Notes: generated from the letters alone by a model not told the origin. Positions 1 to 10,685 are shown, numbered from the stretch's first letter. The stretch: 64,000 bases of DNA from Aurantiochytrium sp. KH105 (GCA_003116975.1 BGKB01000073.1:186001-250000), one strand, 5' to 3'. Program-made: numbers and translations.

Positions 1-2549
1 CTTTAAAAGCTCTGTTCATTGCGTGCCGCCGGACATTCGTGTCAGAGTATGACGAACCATGATGTACCGATGCCGATGCCAATGCCGATGCCTGATATAA
101 ATCCCGAATGATGCAGCTGAGCTTCTCAGTGTCTACGATCAGCCAGACGATATTTCTCTTCGCATTCGACGTCACCACTTTTAGGCTTGCATCGTTTTTT
201 ACCTCCTTCAAGGCCCGAGCGAGGCATTGCCGATCGAGTCAGCAAATCGATTGTTGCAACTGCTCGCTTGCATTCATCATCATGGAAATGCAGCATTTTG
301 GATCAGCGGACCTCTACTGCTTCGGCAGCGTACCGTACTGCCGGTCGACGCACTTTTTTTCGGTTCTTTGCTGCTGGCGTGAAGGCGATTGAGGATGAGT
401 CGTTGATCTTACATAGATTGGTGTAAGCCTAATCCAAGCTGGCTTTTCGATCTAGGAGAAGAAGAGCGCGGATGCTAGTTGATTTTGCAAAGAGCGAGGG
501 CACAGACATGGAGGCTGGCTGGCTCGAAATCCATTCTTTAAAATGAATGACCGGACATCCAAAGGAGTGCCGACATCTCCGCGGCGCGGCGTGAGCCAAA
601 CCAGGCAACTGGGGACGCACGTCACTGGTCATGGTGGGTGCAGCGGCAGGCTGCATATACTCAAAACGATAGCAATTCATGAGAAAGCAATGGACAAACT
701 TGAGTGTCCGCGGCGGACAGCCTGGATCGAGCAGTCCGGCTAACCAGAAGCTGTACTTTTCCCCTTTAACAGCGCGGCGCAGCGATGCGAGCTCACATTC
801 AGGGTTCTTTCTTCCTGTGGAATAGACTGTTGTCTCGTCTCGCACGTTTATCCGGCGAGGGACAAAAGGCCATTCTCTTTCTTTCCACCTTCCCTCTTTC
901 CGACGCGAAACTTGATTCTTCTGATCCCGGTGCCGTGCGCGGTTTTTCAGTCGGTCTTGTCGGGTCGATCTGCGACGTCTTTCTTTCTAACTTGCTTTCT
1001 GTTTGGCCTAGTTTCTTTCTTTCCTCCGTCCTTCCTTTCTATACCCACCTGTTTCCCACCTTTCTTCTCTACTTTTAGGTCCATCCTTGGCCGCTGCGCT
1101 GCCGACGCTGACGTGCCGCTGCGACATTGGCCATGGGAGATGACAGAGATGAGGCTGCTATGGCTGCAGCCCGCTGCCCGCGGAGCGTGCAGGCGGAACT
1201 GATTGCGGCTAGCACGAGGCTTTCGACGAAAGCTGTAGCTTAAAAACTGGCAGAAGGACACGAAGAGCTCACAGACTCCATACTGTCTGATTGGAGTGGT
1301 GGGCGCGGCAGCCTGGCTTCAAATTACTTTTCTGTTGTTACTACTTCTATTGGTCGTAGTACTATCTTGACATCGCGTCTTCCTCTCCGCTCCCAACCGA
1401 CAGCCTTTGGCGTCAATACGCGACGTCAACGCAGCGTCGCGTCCATTCCGGTGCCGCAAGTCAAGTCTTCATCCTCGAGTCAAGTCCATTTCCGTCCGTT
1501 GCTGCGCCACGCCTTCGCGCCGCAGCCGGCCCGCCGTTGCGGCTTGTCCTGTGCCCGGCAGTGGCCATGGTGGCTGGCCCCATCTGGGACAGGAAAGCGT
1601 CGGCCTTGGAGTGGCTTCCTGTCTCATGATGCTTTTCCCTCTTGGAGACAGGTTTCCGGTGGGCCGGTGTGGGAAGACGCGCCACTTCTTACCAAGCGAG
1701 TAGACGAAACCCCCATCCCCCCCAGCGTCCCCACCTGCGCCACTGTCACCAGGTCCCGCCACAGCTGCCGCTGTGGCTGCCGTGGCAAGGTGACGGTGCG
1801 CGTTGGGTCCGGGAGTAGCCAGCTAGCTGCCTGTGTCTTGCAGTGGTTACTGCTCGTGCAGGTCCCTTGGTGCAGCCGTCAGGACCCGAAAGCACCCGCA
1901 GGTCGTGCCCGGGAGCCCGGTAGCGGAGCGCTAGCCGGCCCTAGCTTTGAGGGGGCCCGTCGTGGCCCGCAGCGACCCGCAGCGGCCCGCAGCGGAGGCC
2001 GCAACGGATCGATTGCGAATCGAGGTATACGCGGGCTGCACCGCGGAGTCTATGCGTCCTTGCGGGCGCGGCCGTGCGGGCGCAGCCTTGCAAGCGCTGC
2101 GCGACAGACTTGCCGGCCGCGCCGGTCCATGCCGCGAGGAAGGACGGGAGCCGGCGATCGATCGATCCCGGGTGGCGGGCTGGCTGCCTGGCTGGCTGGA
2201 TTGCTCACTCGCTGGCTCTGCGGCCAGCCAGCCGGCCTGCCTGCTGTCTTCGACCATGGCGGCTGGACCTGCTCCAGCAATCCGCTGCTAATCTGGCTTT
2301 CTGCCAGCTGCTGCAAATTCCCAACCCAAAAACCTTTCCCGACCACCACCCACCCGTCCATCCGCCCAGCCATCCAGCCGCGGCAGCCCGTTTTGCTTGT
2401 CAGCCAGCTGTGGCGACCTGTTCTGCGGCCAGCCAGCTGCAGCTGCAGCCAGCACCAGCGAGCCCGCGCGCGACGTCGAGGGCGGGAGTCTTCACCCTGG
2501 CGAGCTGGCTTGAAGCGGTCCGGAGGAGGCGACAGACAGAAGGTAGACC

Positions 2550-2585
<36 letters not shown>

Positions 2586-2830
2586 TCGATAGGGCGGGCA
2601 CGCGCAGGCTCGGCAAACAAGCAAGTAGGAGAGAAGCGGAAGCGGGGAAGAGCGGACCCGCGTGCTGCGCGTGCACCGCGGACGCCTCGCCATCGGAGCC
2701 CGGACCCGGTTGGGACCGCCTCGCACACCGCGCCGCGGTCGCAGGCACCAGGCACTGCACTGGACGGAAGAGGGAGGAGGCGGCTGCGGTCTTGACGCGA
2801 GCGAGTTTGTGGAGAAGCAGCAGCGGCGGC
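1..2830. other. Gene-free GC-rich upstream region
   Basis: I see no convincing gene here. Positions 64-95 hold short ATGCCG/ATGCCA repeats and 930-1080 is a pyrimidine-rich tract. From 1367 to 2830 the frame that leads into the transporter gene has no stop, but its translation is low-complexity (Arg/Ala/Pro/Ser-rich, then repeated D-R-Q-T from a CAGA microsatellite) and starts at TTG. I read it as a GC-rich leader or promoter region. The stretch 2180-2250 is rich in CTGGCTGG-type repeats. Confidence 0.6.
2551..2585. repeat. (GACA)n microsatellite upstream of the Atg22-like gene
   Basis: About nine perfect GACA units end 245 bp before the transporter ATG. The same tetranucleotide recurs at 6340, 29815 and 43246, at or near other gene starts. 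Confidence 0.95.
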
Positions 2831-4546
2831 ATGTTGGGCGACGGCAAAAACGCGCCCACGCCCGAGCTGGCGGACGAAAGCAGCGTGGAGTCGCGGAGCG
2901 AGGCCGACATGTCCGGCAGCGACGGAGCGCAGTCCCTGGGCGTCTCGTTCGCGCAGGAACAGACGTCAGAAAACGGCGGCGGCTGCTTGACGCGATGGCG
3001 ACCGTGGTCTCGATTCGCAGACGAGGCCAAGGGCTTCGTGTACCTTTACGCTGCGCGCGGAGGACCTAGTGTGTATGCAGCCCTTTTCGCCAATGTTGCC
3101 TTGAACGAGTTTGCCTACTCGGTCGCGGACTGCGACGGGACCGTGTTGAACGGGAGCATGCAAGCAAGTTCTGTGGTGTCCTCCATTGGCGTCGTGGCCG
3201 GCATCCTCACGGCCGTGCTCAGTCCCATTATCGGCACCATCTCCGACCTGACGCCGCGCCGCAAAGGCATCATGGGCGCAAGCTATGTCGTGCTGCTCAT
3301 CAGCATTCTCGTGCAGGTCATTCTTTTCATTTCCAAAGATTCCGACAAGGTTGACCCGGACGATTCGGACAGCATGCTCCCGCGCCCTGTGGCACAGTCG
3401 AGCGCCGCGCTCGTTGTTCTTTGTGCCGCCATCGTCATCAAGACGCTTTCGTACGAGTCTGCGGCGCTTCTGACCTCCACTTTCGCGCCCGAGCTGGCCA
3501 CCGACGACAAGGAGGTCGCGCGCTACGTCGGCTACGCCTACCTACTCATGAACTGGTCGCAGCTCTTTTGCGCAATCGTCATCATTGCCGTGGCCATGGG
3601 CGCCGGCTTTGACTCTTTTCAGCAGGCAGTTATGGGCGGAGTCTTCGTCCTGATCTATTGTATCATCTACTTTGTGCCGGGCTATCGTCTCATGGAGGCA
3701 CGCACGCGGATTGACCCAACCTTTAAGCGCTCCTGGTGCGGTCTCTTGCACCTCGGAGAGACGTTGCTCGAGGCTCTTGTTCGCTACCCTGACCTGATTA
3801 AGTTCTTCGTTTCCTGGTCGTTCGCAAACGCTGCTTCCACGGCTGTCTCCGTCCTGGCGACCTCGTACCTTCAGAACTACCTTGGCTTTGATGGCACCAC
3901 CACATCGGCTCTGCTCGCCCTCGCGCTTCTTTTCTCTGTTCCGGGCTCTCTTCTCGTCCCGCGCCTCTCGCGCTTTTATTCGCTCAAGACCATTTATGTG
4001 CTGGTCAATGCGTTCTACGGCCTGACCTTTACGCTGGCGCCCGTCGTCTTTCTTTCGGACGAGGTCTTGGTCAACGATGCGAACGCCACAACAGTCACGA
4101 CCAACTACGGTTTCTGCGACGAATTCGCTGTCGAAGCTTCAAACGAAACACAGTTCGAGGCCCGGGGCTATGTGTTCTACCTTGTAATCTGCTTTTGCAT
4201 CGTTTGGGGTGTTCTTCTCGGAGGCATTTATACTGCAAGTACCAGTCTTTTCAGTGCCTTGGTCCCAGGAGGCAAGGAGGCTACTTATTTCTCCCTCAAG
4301 GTCACGCTCGCCAATGTTCTCACATGGCTGCCTTCGCTCGCGTACACGGCCATCAACGAGGCTGGCGCGACGCGCTGGGCAATCATTTCTCTCGGCCCTA
4401 TTTTCCTTGTGGCTGCCGTGATCGCGGCCTTTATTAACCTCGACAAAGCCAAGATGGACATCGGGTCAACCTTGCATCGTCGCCAGGGCAAGGTCTGGGC
4501 GGAGCACAAGAGTGATGAGAACGAGAAGACTGCCACTTCCTGCTAA
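2831..4546 (+). CDS. Atg22/UMF1-like major facilitator transporter
   Basis: A 571-residue multi-pass membrane protein. After an acidic, Ser-rich cytosolic N-terminus of about 65 residues come roughly twelve hydrophobic segments. The loop after the early helices reads SPIIGTISDLTPRRKG (about residues 132-147), the D-x-x-x-R/K-R-K signature of the MFS loop 2-3. The following segment with ESAALLTSTFAPELA and YVGYAYLL resembles the Atg22/UMF1 subfamily, whose fungal members export amino acids from the vacuole. The ATG at 2831 is chosen because the open frame before it (to 1367) is low-complexity and starts at TTG; an in-frame ATG at 2129 is a less likely start. The family call rests on motif resemblance; another MFS branch is possible. 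Confidence 0.65.
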   Translation: MLGDGKNAPTPELADESSVESRSEADMSGSDGAQSLGVSFAQEQTSENGGGCLTRWRPWSRFADEAKGFVYLYAARGGPSVYAALFANVALNEFAYSVADCDGTVLNGSMQASSVVSSIGVVAGILTAVLSPIIGTISDLTPRRKGIMGASYVVLLISILVQVILFISKDSDKVDPDDSDSMLPRPVAQSSAALVVLCAAIVIKTLSYESAALLTSTFAPELATDDKEVARYVGYAYLLMNWSQLFCAIVIIAVAMGAGFDSFQQAVMGGVFVLIYCIIYFVPGYRLMEARTRIDPTFKRSWCGLLHLGETLLEALVRYPDLIKFFVSWSFANAASTAVSVLATSYLQNYLGFDGTTTSALLALALLFSVPGSLLVPRLSRFYSLKTIYVLVNAFYGLTFTLAPVVFLSDEVLVNDANATTVTTNYGFCDEFAVEASNETQFEARGYVFYLVICFCIVWGVLLGGIYTASTSLFSALVPGGKEATYFSLKVTLANVLTWLPSLAYTAINEAGATRWAIISLGPIFLVAAVIAAFINLDKAKMDIGSTLHRRQGKVWAEHKSDENEKTATSC

Positions 4547-4814
4547 AAAGTGCTATTGTAGACTACAGACCTAATCGAAATGTCAAGCTTCTTTTCATCT
4601 TTGGCTCCTTCATAGTCAATCAAGGCAACTTCGGCGTCGGACTCCGAACCTCCTCTCTCTTCGACTCGCCCCTACGCGCGCGGGACACGGATCTTTCTGA
4701 GACAGAGTCTTGTAAGATACGTCCACCGTAAATGACTTGGGCGTGTTTAGAATTCTATCAAATATATTATAACGGATCCAGAGACAAAGATATCCCCTCA
4801 AGATCCACCGCCAG

Positions 4815-4854
4815 TTGCCATGGTTGAAAGAGATCGTGACGTGGACCATGGCAA
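4815..4854. promoter_or_regulatory. 10-bp inverted repeat in a promoter
   Basis: TTGCCATGGT at 4815-4824 and its exact reverse complement ACCATGGCAA at 4845-4854 lie 20 bp apart, about 120-160 bp before the ATG at 4973. Two facing copies of one site suggest a dimeric regulator site; this is inference. Confidence 0.35.
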
Positions 4855-4972
4855 GATAGCAAACGCGAAGCTTCGCAAGTCACGCGCGCTTGTTTGACGA
4901 AGGAGCGACGTGCGAGAGCGCGAGCAAGAGCGAGAGCGTGGAGGGAGAGAGGTGAAGAAGCTTCCGGGAAAG

Positions 4973-5776
4973 ATGGCCAAGGTGCTTGGCGCCGCGGTGG
5001 CGCTCGGCGTGGCGGCGGCGTACGTGACCCCGCTGGCGCTTTGGCTGGGCCTGCAAAAGGACCCCAGCGAGGTGCAGAGCTTAATGGCGCCGTGGAGCAA
5101 AGACAGCCTCCTTGGCAGCGTTGATTCGTGGGGCGTTCTCGCGGGAGGTATGCTGCTTCTTTACAACCTCTCCTACGTGCTGACGCTCCATGCCAAAATG
5201 CCCACAACGCAGATGCGAGTGACGGGCCTTATGCGCATTCTCGTGGGTATTGCGCTCCTCTATGCGCACTTTGAACTCAAGGCGCCGAACATGAACTTGA
5301 TTATCGCAGGCAACGACATCACCACGGGACTTTTCACTGTGCTGATCCCCACGTCAGCCATGTCGCTCATCCCCAACACGCTCATCACCGCGGTTCTGGG
5401 AGCTGCCTTTTTCTTTCCAGAACTGCGCGCAAAAATCGGTCCCATCTTTGCAAAGCTCGCTGCAGCGATTCCTGTTGCCAAAGTGGATCCCATCGTTCCC
5501 GATCAGTTGACGCTCTTTGTCCTTGGAAGCTTTCTCATGGCCATTTACGCGACTCTGCCCCTTGTTGGTGCGCTCACCATGAACACTCGCTGCCTGCGCG
5601 CCACGGGTAAAGTGGCTGCTTACACGGTCTTTCTCTTTGCCGTTGCGTACGCCAGAAGTCTCATCAGCCCAGAAGTTGCAGTGGCCTACGGCGGCGCGCA
5701 CGCCATCGCAGCTGCGCTTCTTTTGACCTTTGTGCCCAAGGAGGCTATGCCCACCAAGAAACAAAAGACGATTTGA
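4973..5776 (+). CDS. Orphan multi-pass membrane protein, tandem copy 1
   Basis: A 267-residue protein with six or seven hydrophobic segments and short loops. I do not recognise the family. It is clearly paralogous over its whole length to the next gene downstream: the two share the block TTQMRVTGLMRILVG, the pairs ALLYAHF and LKAPNMN, VDPIVPD, and MAIYATLPLVGALTMNT. The first ATG in this frame follows an Arg/Glu repeat that begins at a GTG, so I start at 4973, where the N-terminus goes straight into a hydrophobic helix (a possible signal anchor). A short basic tail ends the protein. The two copies lie in direct tandem, 629 bp apart. No catalytic motif is visible; a transporter or a structural membrane role is equally possible. 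Confidence 0.8.
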   Translation: MAKVLGAAVALGVAAAYVTPLALWLGLQKDPSEVQSLMAPWSKDSLLGSVDSWGVLAGGMLLLYNLSYVLTLHAKMPTTQMRVTGLMRILVGIALLYAHFELKAPNMNLIIAGNDITTGLFTVLIPTSAMSLIPNTLITAVLGAAFFFPELRAKIGPIFAKLAAAIPVAKVDPIVPDQLTLFVLGSFLMAIYATLPLVGALTMNTRCLRATGKVAAYTVFLFAVAYARSLISPEVAVAYGGAHAIAAALLLTFVPKEAMPTKKQKTI

Positions 5777-5810
5777 TTGAAATCAACCCTGAGGAAAGAA
5801 AATTGATGTG

Positions 5811-5855
5811 ATTTGATTTGATTTGATTTGATTGATTTGATCTGATCTGATTCGA
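5811..5855. repeat. (ATTTG)n microsatellite
   Basis: Repeated TTTGA/TCTGA units immediately 3' of tandem membrane-protein copy 1. Most of the rest of the gap to 6405 holds no feature I can support. Confidence 0.9.
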
Positions 5856-6339
5856 TGAATAAGCTCTCTATTCACCATGTGGCGCTCTTCTTCATCAGCG
5901 ACATCAACAGAATGATGGCATGCTTCCGTGCGACTGTGTAAGTGTGAACATACTTATTGCCTTTCGAAATACAGAAGTCGAGCCTGGTCGAGTCGCACTT
6001 ACCAAGCCGACAGCCACAGCCAGACAGCCAGCCAGTCAGCCAGTTGGCCTGATGAAGGCCGAACAAGCCTTCTTGGATGCACGATACGTCCTTTCAGCGA
6101 CCTCAAAAGGCATAAACGAACCTCCTGCAATTCTTTCACTCACCGTTAGATCTTTCGGATAGTTCTTTTCGATTCGTTCCTTCTAGACATGCATCCAACC
6201 TGGAAAGCGATCGGCGCTTGGCAGGCAGACCATCAGCAAACGCGCTCGCGAGCACCAGACGCTGCGTTGAGGAAAACGAGCTGAGCTCCTACTCGTGCGC
6301 GCACAGCCATCAGGAAAGCCGACGTCAAGGCAGCAGACC

Positions 6340-6380
6340 GACAGACAGACAGACAGACAGACAGGCAGACGGGCAGGCGG
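6340..6380. repeat. (GACA)n tract in the leader of tandem copy 2
   Basis: About six GACA units followed by GCAGACGGGCAG variants, ending 25-40 bp before the ATG at 6406. The position implies it is transcribed in the 5' leader or lies at the transcription start. Confidence 0.85.
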
Positions 6381-6405
6381 GAAGTCAGGAAAGAGCTGCA
6401 ACGAA

Positions 6406-7233
6406 ATGGCGACCAAGCCGCTCGGAGCCATCGTGGCGCTCGGCGTTGCGTCCGCGTACGCCGCACCGCTCGTGCTGTGGCTCGGTATGAAGAAGGATGT
6501 CGCCGAGGTGCAGGAGCTCATGACCCCGTGGACTGCGCTCGAGGGCTTCAAGAAGGGAAATCTTCTCGGCGATTTGAACTCGTGGGGCACCCTCGTTGGA
6601 GGCTGTCTCCTCCTCTACAACTTTCTTTACGTGATGACGCTTCATTCGAACCTGCCCACAACGCAGATGCGCGTCACTGGACTCATGCGCATTCTCGTTG
6701 GCGCAGCGCTTCTCTACGCACATTTTGTGCTCAAGGCGCCGAATATGAACATTCTCGTGGCGGCAAACGATATTTCCACGGGCCTCCTCAGCATCATTTT
6801 CCCCTCGTCGATCATGTCCCTCATCCCGAACGCGTTCCTTACCGCTGGCCTTGGTGCGGGTGTCCTTCTCCCGGACCTGCGTGCCGAGCTCACAAGGCTC
6901 TTTGCCAAGCTCGCCACAACACTCCCCTTCGAAGGCGTTGATCCCATTGTTCCGGATCTTTCAACTCTGTTCGTCCTTGGCGTCTTCATCATGGCCATCT
7001 ATGCCACGCTACCTCTTGTCGGTGCTCTCACAATGAACACGCCGTGTCTGCGTGCTACGGGTAACGCGGCCGCCTACGCTGTTCTTATTTTTTTCGCTGC
7101 AGGTGCACACAAGCTCATTGACCAAGAGGTCGCGATGGTTTATGCAGGCGCTCATGCCATTGCGGCCGTGCTTTTGCTTCTCTTTGTGCCCGAAGAGGCG
7201 CCGCTCGTTACGGAAAAGGAAAAGACAAACTGA
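6406..7233 (+). CDS. Orphan multi-pass membrane protein, tandem copy 2
   Basis: A 275-residue paralogue of the gene at 4973, with the same set of six or seven hydrophobic segments and an unbroken frame. It differs by a short insertion after the first helix (the ALEGFKKG region) and by an acidic/basic tail ending in KEKTN. The most conserved part is the central Q-M-R-V-T-G-L-M-R-I-L-V-G helix start and the TLPLVGALTMNT segment, so these may be functional. The N-terminal hydrophobic stretch could act as a signal anchor. Both copies look intact, so this is a duplication with both genes kept. Function unknown. Confidence 0.8.
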   Translation: MATKPLGAIVALGVASAYAAPLVLWLGMKKDVAEVQELMTPWTALEGFKKGNLLGDLNSWGTLVGGCLLLYNFLYVMTLHSNLPTTQMRVTGLMRILVGAALLYAHFVLKAPNMNILVAANDISTGLLSIIFPSSIMSLIPNAFLTAGLGAGVLLPDLRAELTRLFAKLATTLPFEGVDPIVPDLSTLFVLGVFIMAIYATLPLVGALTMNTPCLRATGNAAAYAVLIFFAAGAHKLIDQEVAMVYAGAHAIAAVLLLLFVPEEAPLVTEKEKTN

Positions 7234-7813
7234 AAGGCACCAACACATTCGTCAAAGCGTCCGTTTGCTGTCACGGCGCTACTGCGAGAGCCATGGCTGT
7301 AACCGCACGCAACCTTTGCTGATGCACACGTCTGGCGACGATCTCGTGCGACCAATGTATAGCCAGATCTGGTCCTGATCAATCTTCTTAAATTGAACGC
7401 ATGAATCAAAGTTTGAAGCCCAAAACACAAAGAAGCGGAACGCCACTTCCAATCACTCGCGTACAAATTTCAATTTCTTCTTCTTCTTCTTCTTCTTCTT
7501 CTTCTTCTTTTTCTATTTCTTTCGTCTGTTTGTATCACAGGCAGAAGTAGTCTCGCGGTCATTTTCTTTCTGAGTCACTTGATGGAAACAAAACCAGAAT
7601 ATTCTTGATCCAAACGGATAGGTGCCGCACCTTCAGGCGCAAGTATAAATGCGGCACAGACGCTCACTCCTGCATGGAACTCATAAACAAGAGAGCGGCG
7701 CGCGGAGAGGCCGGCGCTTGTGACGTCGCGGCACCAGTACATCCATCCTATAAACGCTGAGTGCACGAATTCAAAGTCTAACTTCGTCTCGCACGGAAGG
7801 AAATAAAGCTAGC
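7234..7813. promoter_or_regulatory. Intergenic region with TTC microsatellite and TATA-like boxes
   Basis: A (TTC)n tract spans about 7475-7510. TATAAA occurs at 7644-7649 and 7750-7755, 170 and 64 bp before the ATG of the next gene; the nearer one is a plausible TATA box. No gene is visible in between. Confidence 0.4.
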
Positions 7814-10441
7814 ATGGAGGTTGCCGAGACGGGCACTGCGACAACCTCTGGTCTTGCCAAAACACTCCGACACTTTGGTCTTGACACGCGAACGCCAGGG
7901 CTGCAGCGCGAGGATCGCCGCGCAGAGTTGCAAAAGCGTCTCGGCGAATTCGAGCGCGCCAGACGGGTTCCGCCGCCGCCAACAAATCTCTTATCGAGGA
8001 AAAGTAAGCAAGCTCCGGCACCACCTCATTCCTCTCTTGCTCCTCCTGCCGGCCCAACGAGGGGCGCACCGCCACCGCCTTCTTCACCTTCACGAAAGGC
8101 CAACAAAGTTGGAAGACCTTTGCTCATCCCACCTCCACCGCCTGCAGAGCACACGCGCGTGAGAGAAGATTTGCAGTCTAATGAAGAGAAGACCACCTTT
8201 GCTGACGGTGAAGCGCGCGGGCCCCAACGAACGCCAAAGCGACTGCCTGAATCAAAGTTACCCGATACCTCGTTTGACTGTGATGTGTGTGGTCTAACAT
8301 TCAAAAAGGTTGCGCACCTCATCGTCCATTCGCGTTCTCACAATCGCGACAAACCGTCTCGCGCTAGCCAGCCAGTTTCACACGCCAAGTCTACAAAACG
8401 AGGGAAAATTGACCAAGTGAAATACCCCTCTTCTTCCGACGAGGATGACCAAGACAGTGAAGAGGATAACAACGGCGGCGGCGATGATGACGACGACGAC
8501 GATGACGCTGACATCTTGAACGAACAAAGTCATAGCCACTTTGACGATGCAGGCGACGTTCGAGGTCTCGTGGAGGGCCTTTCCATTGCCGAAGATAACC
8601 AAGATGCCAACAGTATTCTTGAGTCCAAGACACGGGACAGAGCCGACAATGCTGATGCTGCTCATGATGAAGCATGGATCGAAGAATTTGCTCGTGGTCT
8701 TGTTCAGATGGCTCGTCAAAGCGGTGCAGCTACACGGTCGCCAAAGTCAAAGTCAAGTCCGCAGCGCGCACCAGCCGTGCTGCGAAAGATGCGCACGGCC
8801 CCAGCACGAGCATTGGTTCCTCCTCCCCGCGGCGCCCCACCTCTGCATTTGGCGCGGACAGCATCGGCGCACGCGGTGCTTGTGAGCCCAAAGAACAAGC
8901 GGGAAGGACTCACAGAGGTAGATTGGAACGACAAACAGGCCATCCATGATAACACAGACGTGGACGCGCTCCGTCGGGAAATCGAGGAGCTCGACCGAAA
9001 GAGAGCTGCGCGCATTCGCAGCCGGCTTCACGACTCCAAAGATGTCGAGATCCAGGAAGCCGAATGGGACCTGCAGCGGGTCCAGCAAGAACTGCGTCGC
9101 GTAGAGCGTCATCGAGGAATTTTTATTGACAGCAGACTTGCTTCGCAAAGCGGACATATGCAACGCTGGGCCAAGGAAGACCTCTTGCCCAAACTCGAGG
9201 CTCTCGAGCGTGAGGCAAACGCGCGCCTTGAGCAAGAGATTTCGCGCATTCGCGCTGAAGAGGAATCGCACCCGCAGTACGGGCGTCAGGCGCAGAACGA
9301 ACGCAGGTTCAAGCTGCATCAAATGCAAAGCAGGCATGGCAACGCTACTCTGGATGATGACGCATCGATGTCTGTAAGAAGAGGAGGAGGGCCCAATGGA
9401 AGCCGGCAACGCGCAGATGCGGATGAAATCGGACGCGAAGCTCTTGCGTTGCACATGGGAAAACGCGACTTGGCCAGAGCAGAAACCTTGTACCGACGTG
9501 CGCTCGCCCTTGATGGTCGCCATGCCACCAATCTTGGAAACCTTGCGTTGTTCATTCAACAATTCGGCACAAGCCAGCACGGACGCCGGGACGAGGAGAA
9601 CAAGAGCATTGAAGATTCAGGCCACCGAAACCGGGCGCATGATGATGGCGATGAATCGTACCGCAAGGCTTGCGATGCACAAGCAGACAAGTTTTACCGA
9701 CAAGCCATTAGCGCAGACCCTTCGCACAGCACCAATCTCGCCAATTATGCATCCTTTCTGCACAAAAATTTGCGGCAGTACGAACGCGCCGAGCAGTATT
9801 ACGAGCGCGCAGTGCACGAGGCGCCTGCGAACGCCTCAATTCTTGGAAATTTTGCCGTCTTTCTCTTTCGCGTGCGTCGAGACCTCGTCCGCGCAGATCG
9901 CATGTTTCAACGCGCACTCGAGATTGATCCCGAACATGTGAACAATTGTTGCAATTACGCGTCTTTGCTGAAGAAGGGGTTTGGCAAACATCGCGAGGCG
10001 CAGGCCTTGTACGAAGATGCGCTAAAGATTGATCCAGAAAATCCGACTGTCCTATGCAACTACGCCAACATGCTCGTCAAAGGGGCTGATCCGGCTGACG
10101 CCTCGCCTGAAGCATGTGCACAAATCCAAAAAGCGCGCGACCTCTACCTTTTAGCGTTACGAGGCAACCCCTCGCACCGCATGGCCAAGCGTAACTACAT
10201 GATTTTCCTGCGCGACTTTCCTACTGTGAGGAACATGGCGAATGAACGCAAGCTTTCAGAAGCAAGGCCACCGCCCGGACCACGGCCGCCGCAAGTCCAT
10301 GCAGGTCGAGTCGTGTCGCCACCTACATCGCCCACGTCGCCCACGTCGCCCAAATCGCGGCGACGGAGCAAAAGGTCTCGGTCTCCTCATGCTGCTGCGC
10401 GAAGACCCATGTCGCCCACGCTTGAGACGCTCATTGAGTGA
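7814..10441 (+). CDS. C2H2 zinc-finger, coiled-coil and TPR protein
   Basis: An 875-residue protein of mixed architecture. Residues 1-50 hold a short helical motif (HFGLDTRTPGL followed by DRRAELQKRL). A proline-rich linker follows, then one C2H2 finger at about 154-177 (C-x2-C-x12-H-x4-H, beginning FDCDVCGLTF). An Asp-rich acidic run lies around 205-235 and a charged coiled coil around 380-490. Tetratricopeptide-type repeats run from about 535 to 805 with recurring N-L-A/N-Y-A and Y-x-x-A-L-x-x-D-P-x-x pairs. The tail carries T-S-P repeats and an Arg/Ser/Lys-rich patch that looks nuclear-localising. TPRs usually bind protein partners; a single finger gives weak evidence for nucleic-acid binding. 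No orthologue recognised. Confidence 0.85.
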   Translation: MEVAETGTATTSGLAKTLRHFGLDTRTPGLQREDRRAELQKRLGEFERARRVPPPPTNLLSRKSKQAPAPPHSSLAPPAGPTRGAPPPPSSPSRKANKVGRPLLIPPPPPAEHTRVREDLQSNEEKTTFADGEARGPQRTPKRLPESKLPDTSFDCDVCGLTFKKVAHLIVHSRSHNRDKPSRASQPVSHAKSTKRGKIDQVKYPSSSDEDDQDSEEDNNGGGDDDDDDDDADILNEQSHSHFDDAGDVRGLVEGLSIAEDNQDANSILESKTRDRADNADAAHDEAWIEEFARGLVQMARQSGAATRSPKSKSSPQRAPAVLRKMRTAPARALVPPPRGAPPLHLARTASAHAVLVSPKNKREGLTEVDWNDKQAIHDNTDVDALRREIEELDRKRAARIRSRLHDSKDVEIQEAEWDLQRVQQELRRVERHRGIFIDSRLASQSGHMQRWAKEDLLPKLEALEREANARLEQEISRIRAEEESHPQYGRQAQNERRFKLHQMQSRHGNATLDDDASMSVRRGGGPNGSRQRADADEIGREALALHMGKRDLARAETLYRRALALDGRHATNLGNLALFIQQFGTSQHGRRDEENKSIEDSGHRNRAHDDGDESYRKACDAQADKFYRQAISADPSHSTNLANYASFLHKNLRQYERAEQYYERAVHEAPANASILGNFAVFLFRVRRDLVRADRMFQRALEIDPEHVNNCCNYASLLKKGFGKHREAQALYEDALKIDPENPTVLCNYANMLVKGADPADASPEACAQIQKARDLYLLALRGNPSHRMAKRNYMIFLRDFPTVRNMANERKLSEARPPPGPRPPQVHAGRVVSPPTSPTSPTSPKSRRRSKRSRSPHAAARRPMSPTLETLIE

Positions 10442-10685
10442 TAATAGCCAAGGGTCGACCATACTGCAATTAGCTATCATTTGTCTTATCGAGTTTCCGA
10501 CTGGTTGGGATAAAATCGCGTCCACTTTCGTATACCTCTTTGCGTTCGTGGTCTTTCCTCCTTGCTCATTCTTTTTTTTTTTTTGCAATTGATTGACTGG
10601 GAGTAGGCCTTTGCTTGGGCGCATGGCATGCATGGACAAATGAATGCTTCGAATGTGCGGTAGATGAATGTGTTTATTAATTTGT

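Noticed and set aside
1367-2830. 488-codon stop-free extension upstream of the Atg22-like gene
   Set aside because: Starts at TTG, translation is low-complexity and runs through a CAGA microsatellite; no family resemblance before the ATG at 2831.
2050-3030. 326-codon minus-strand open frame
   Set aside because: Runs through the CAGA repeat and the start of the transporter gene; low-complexity.
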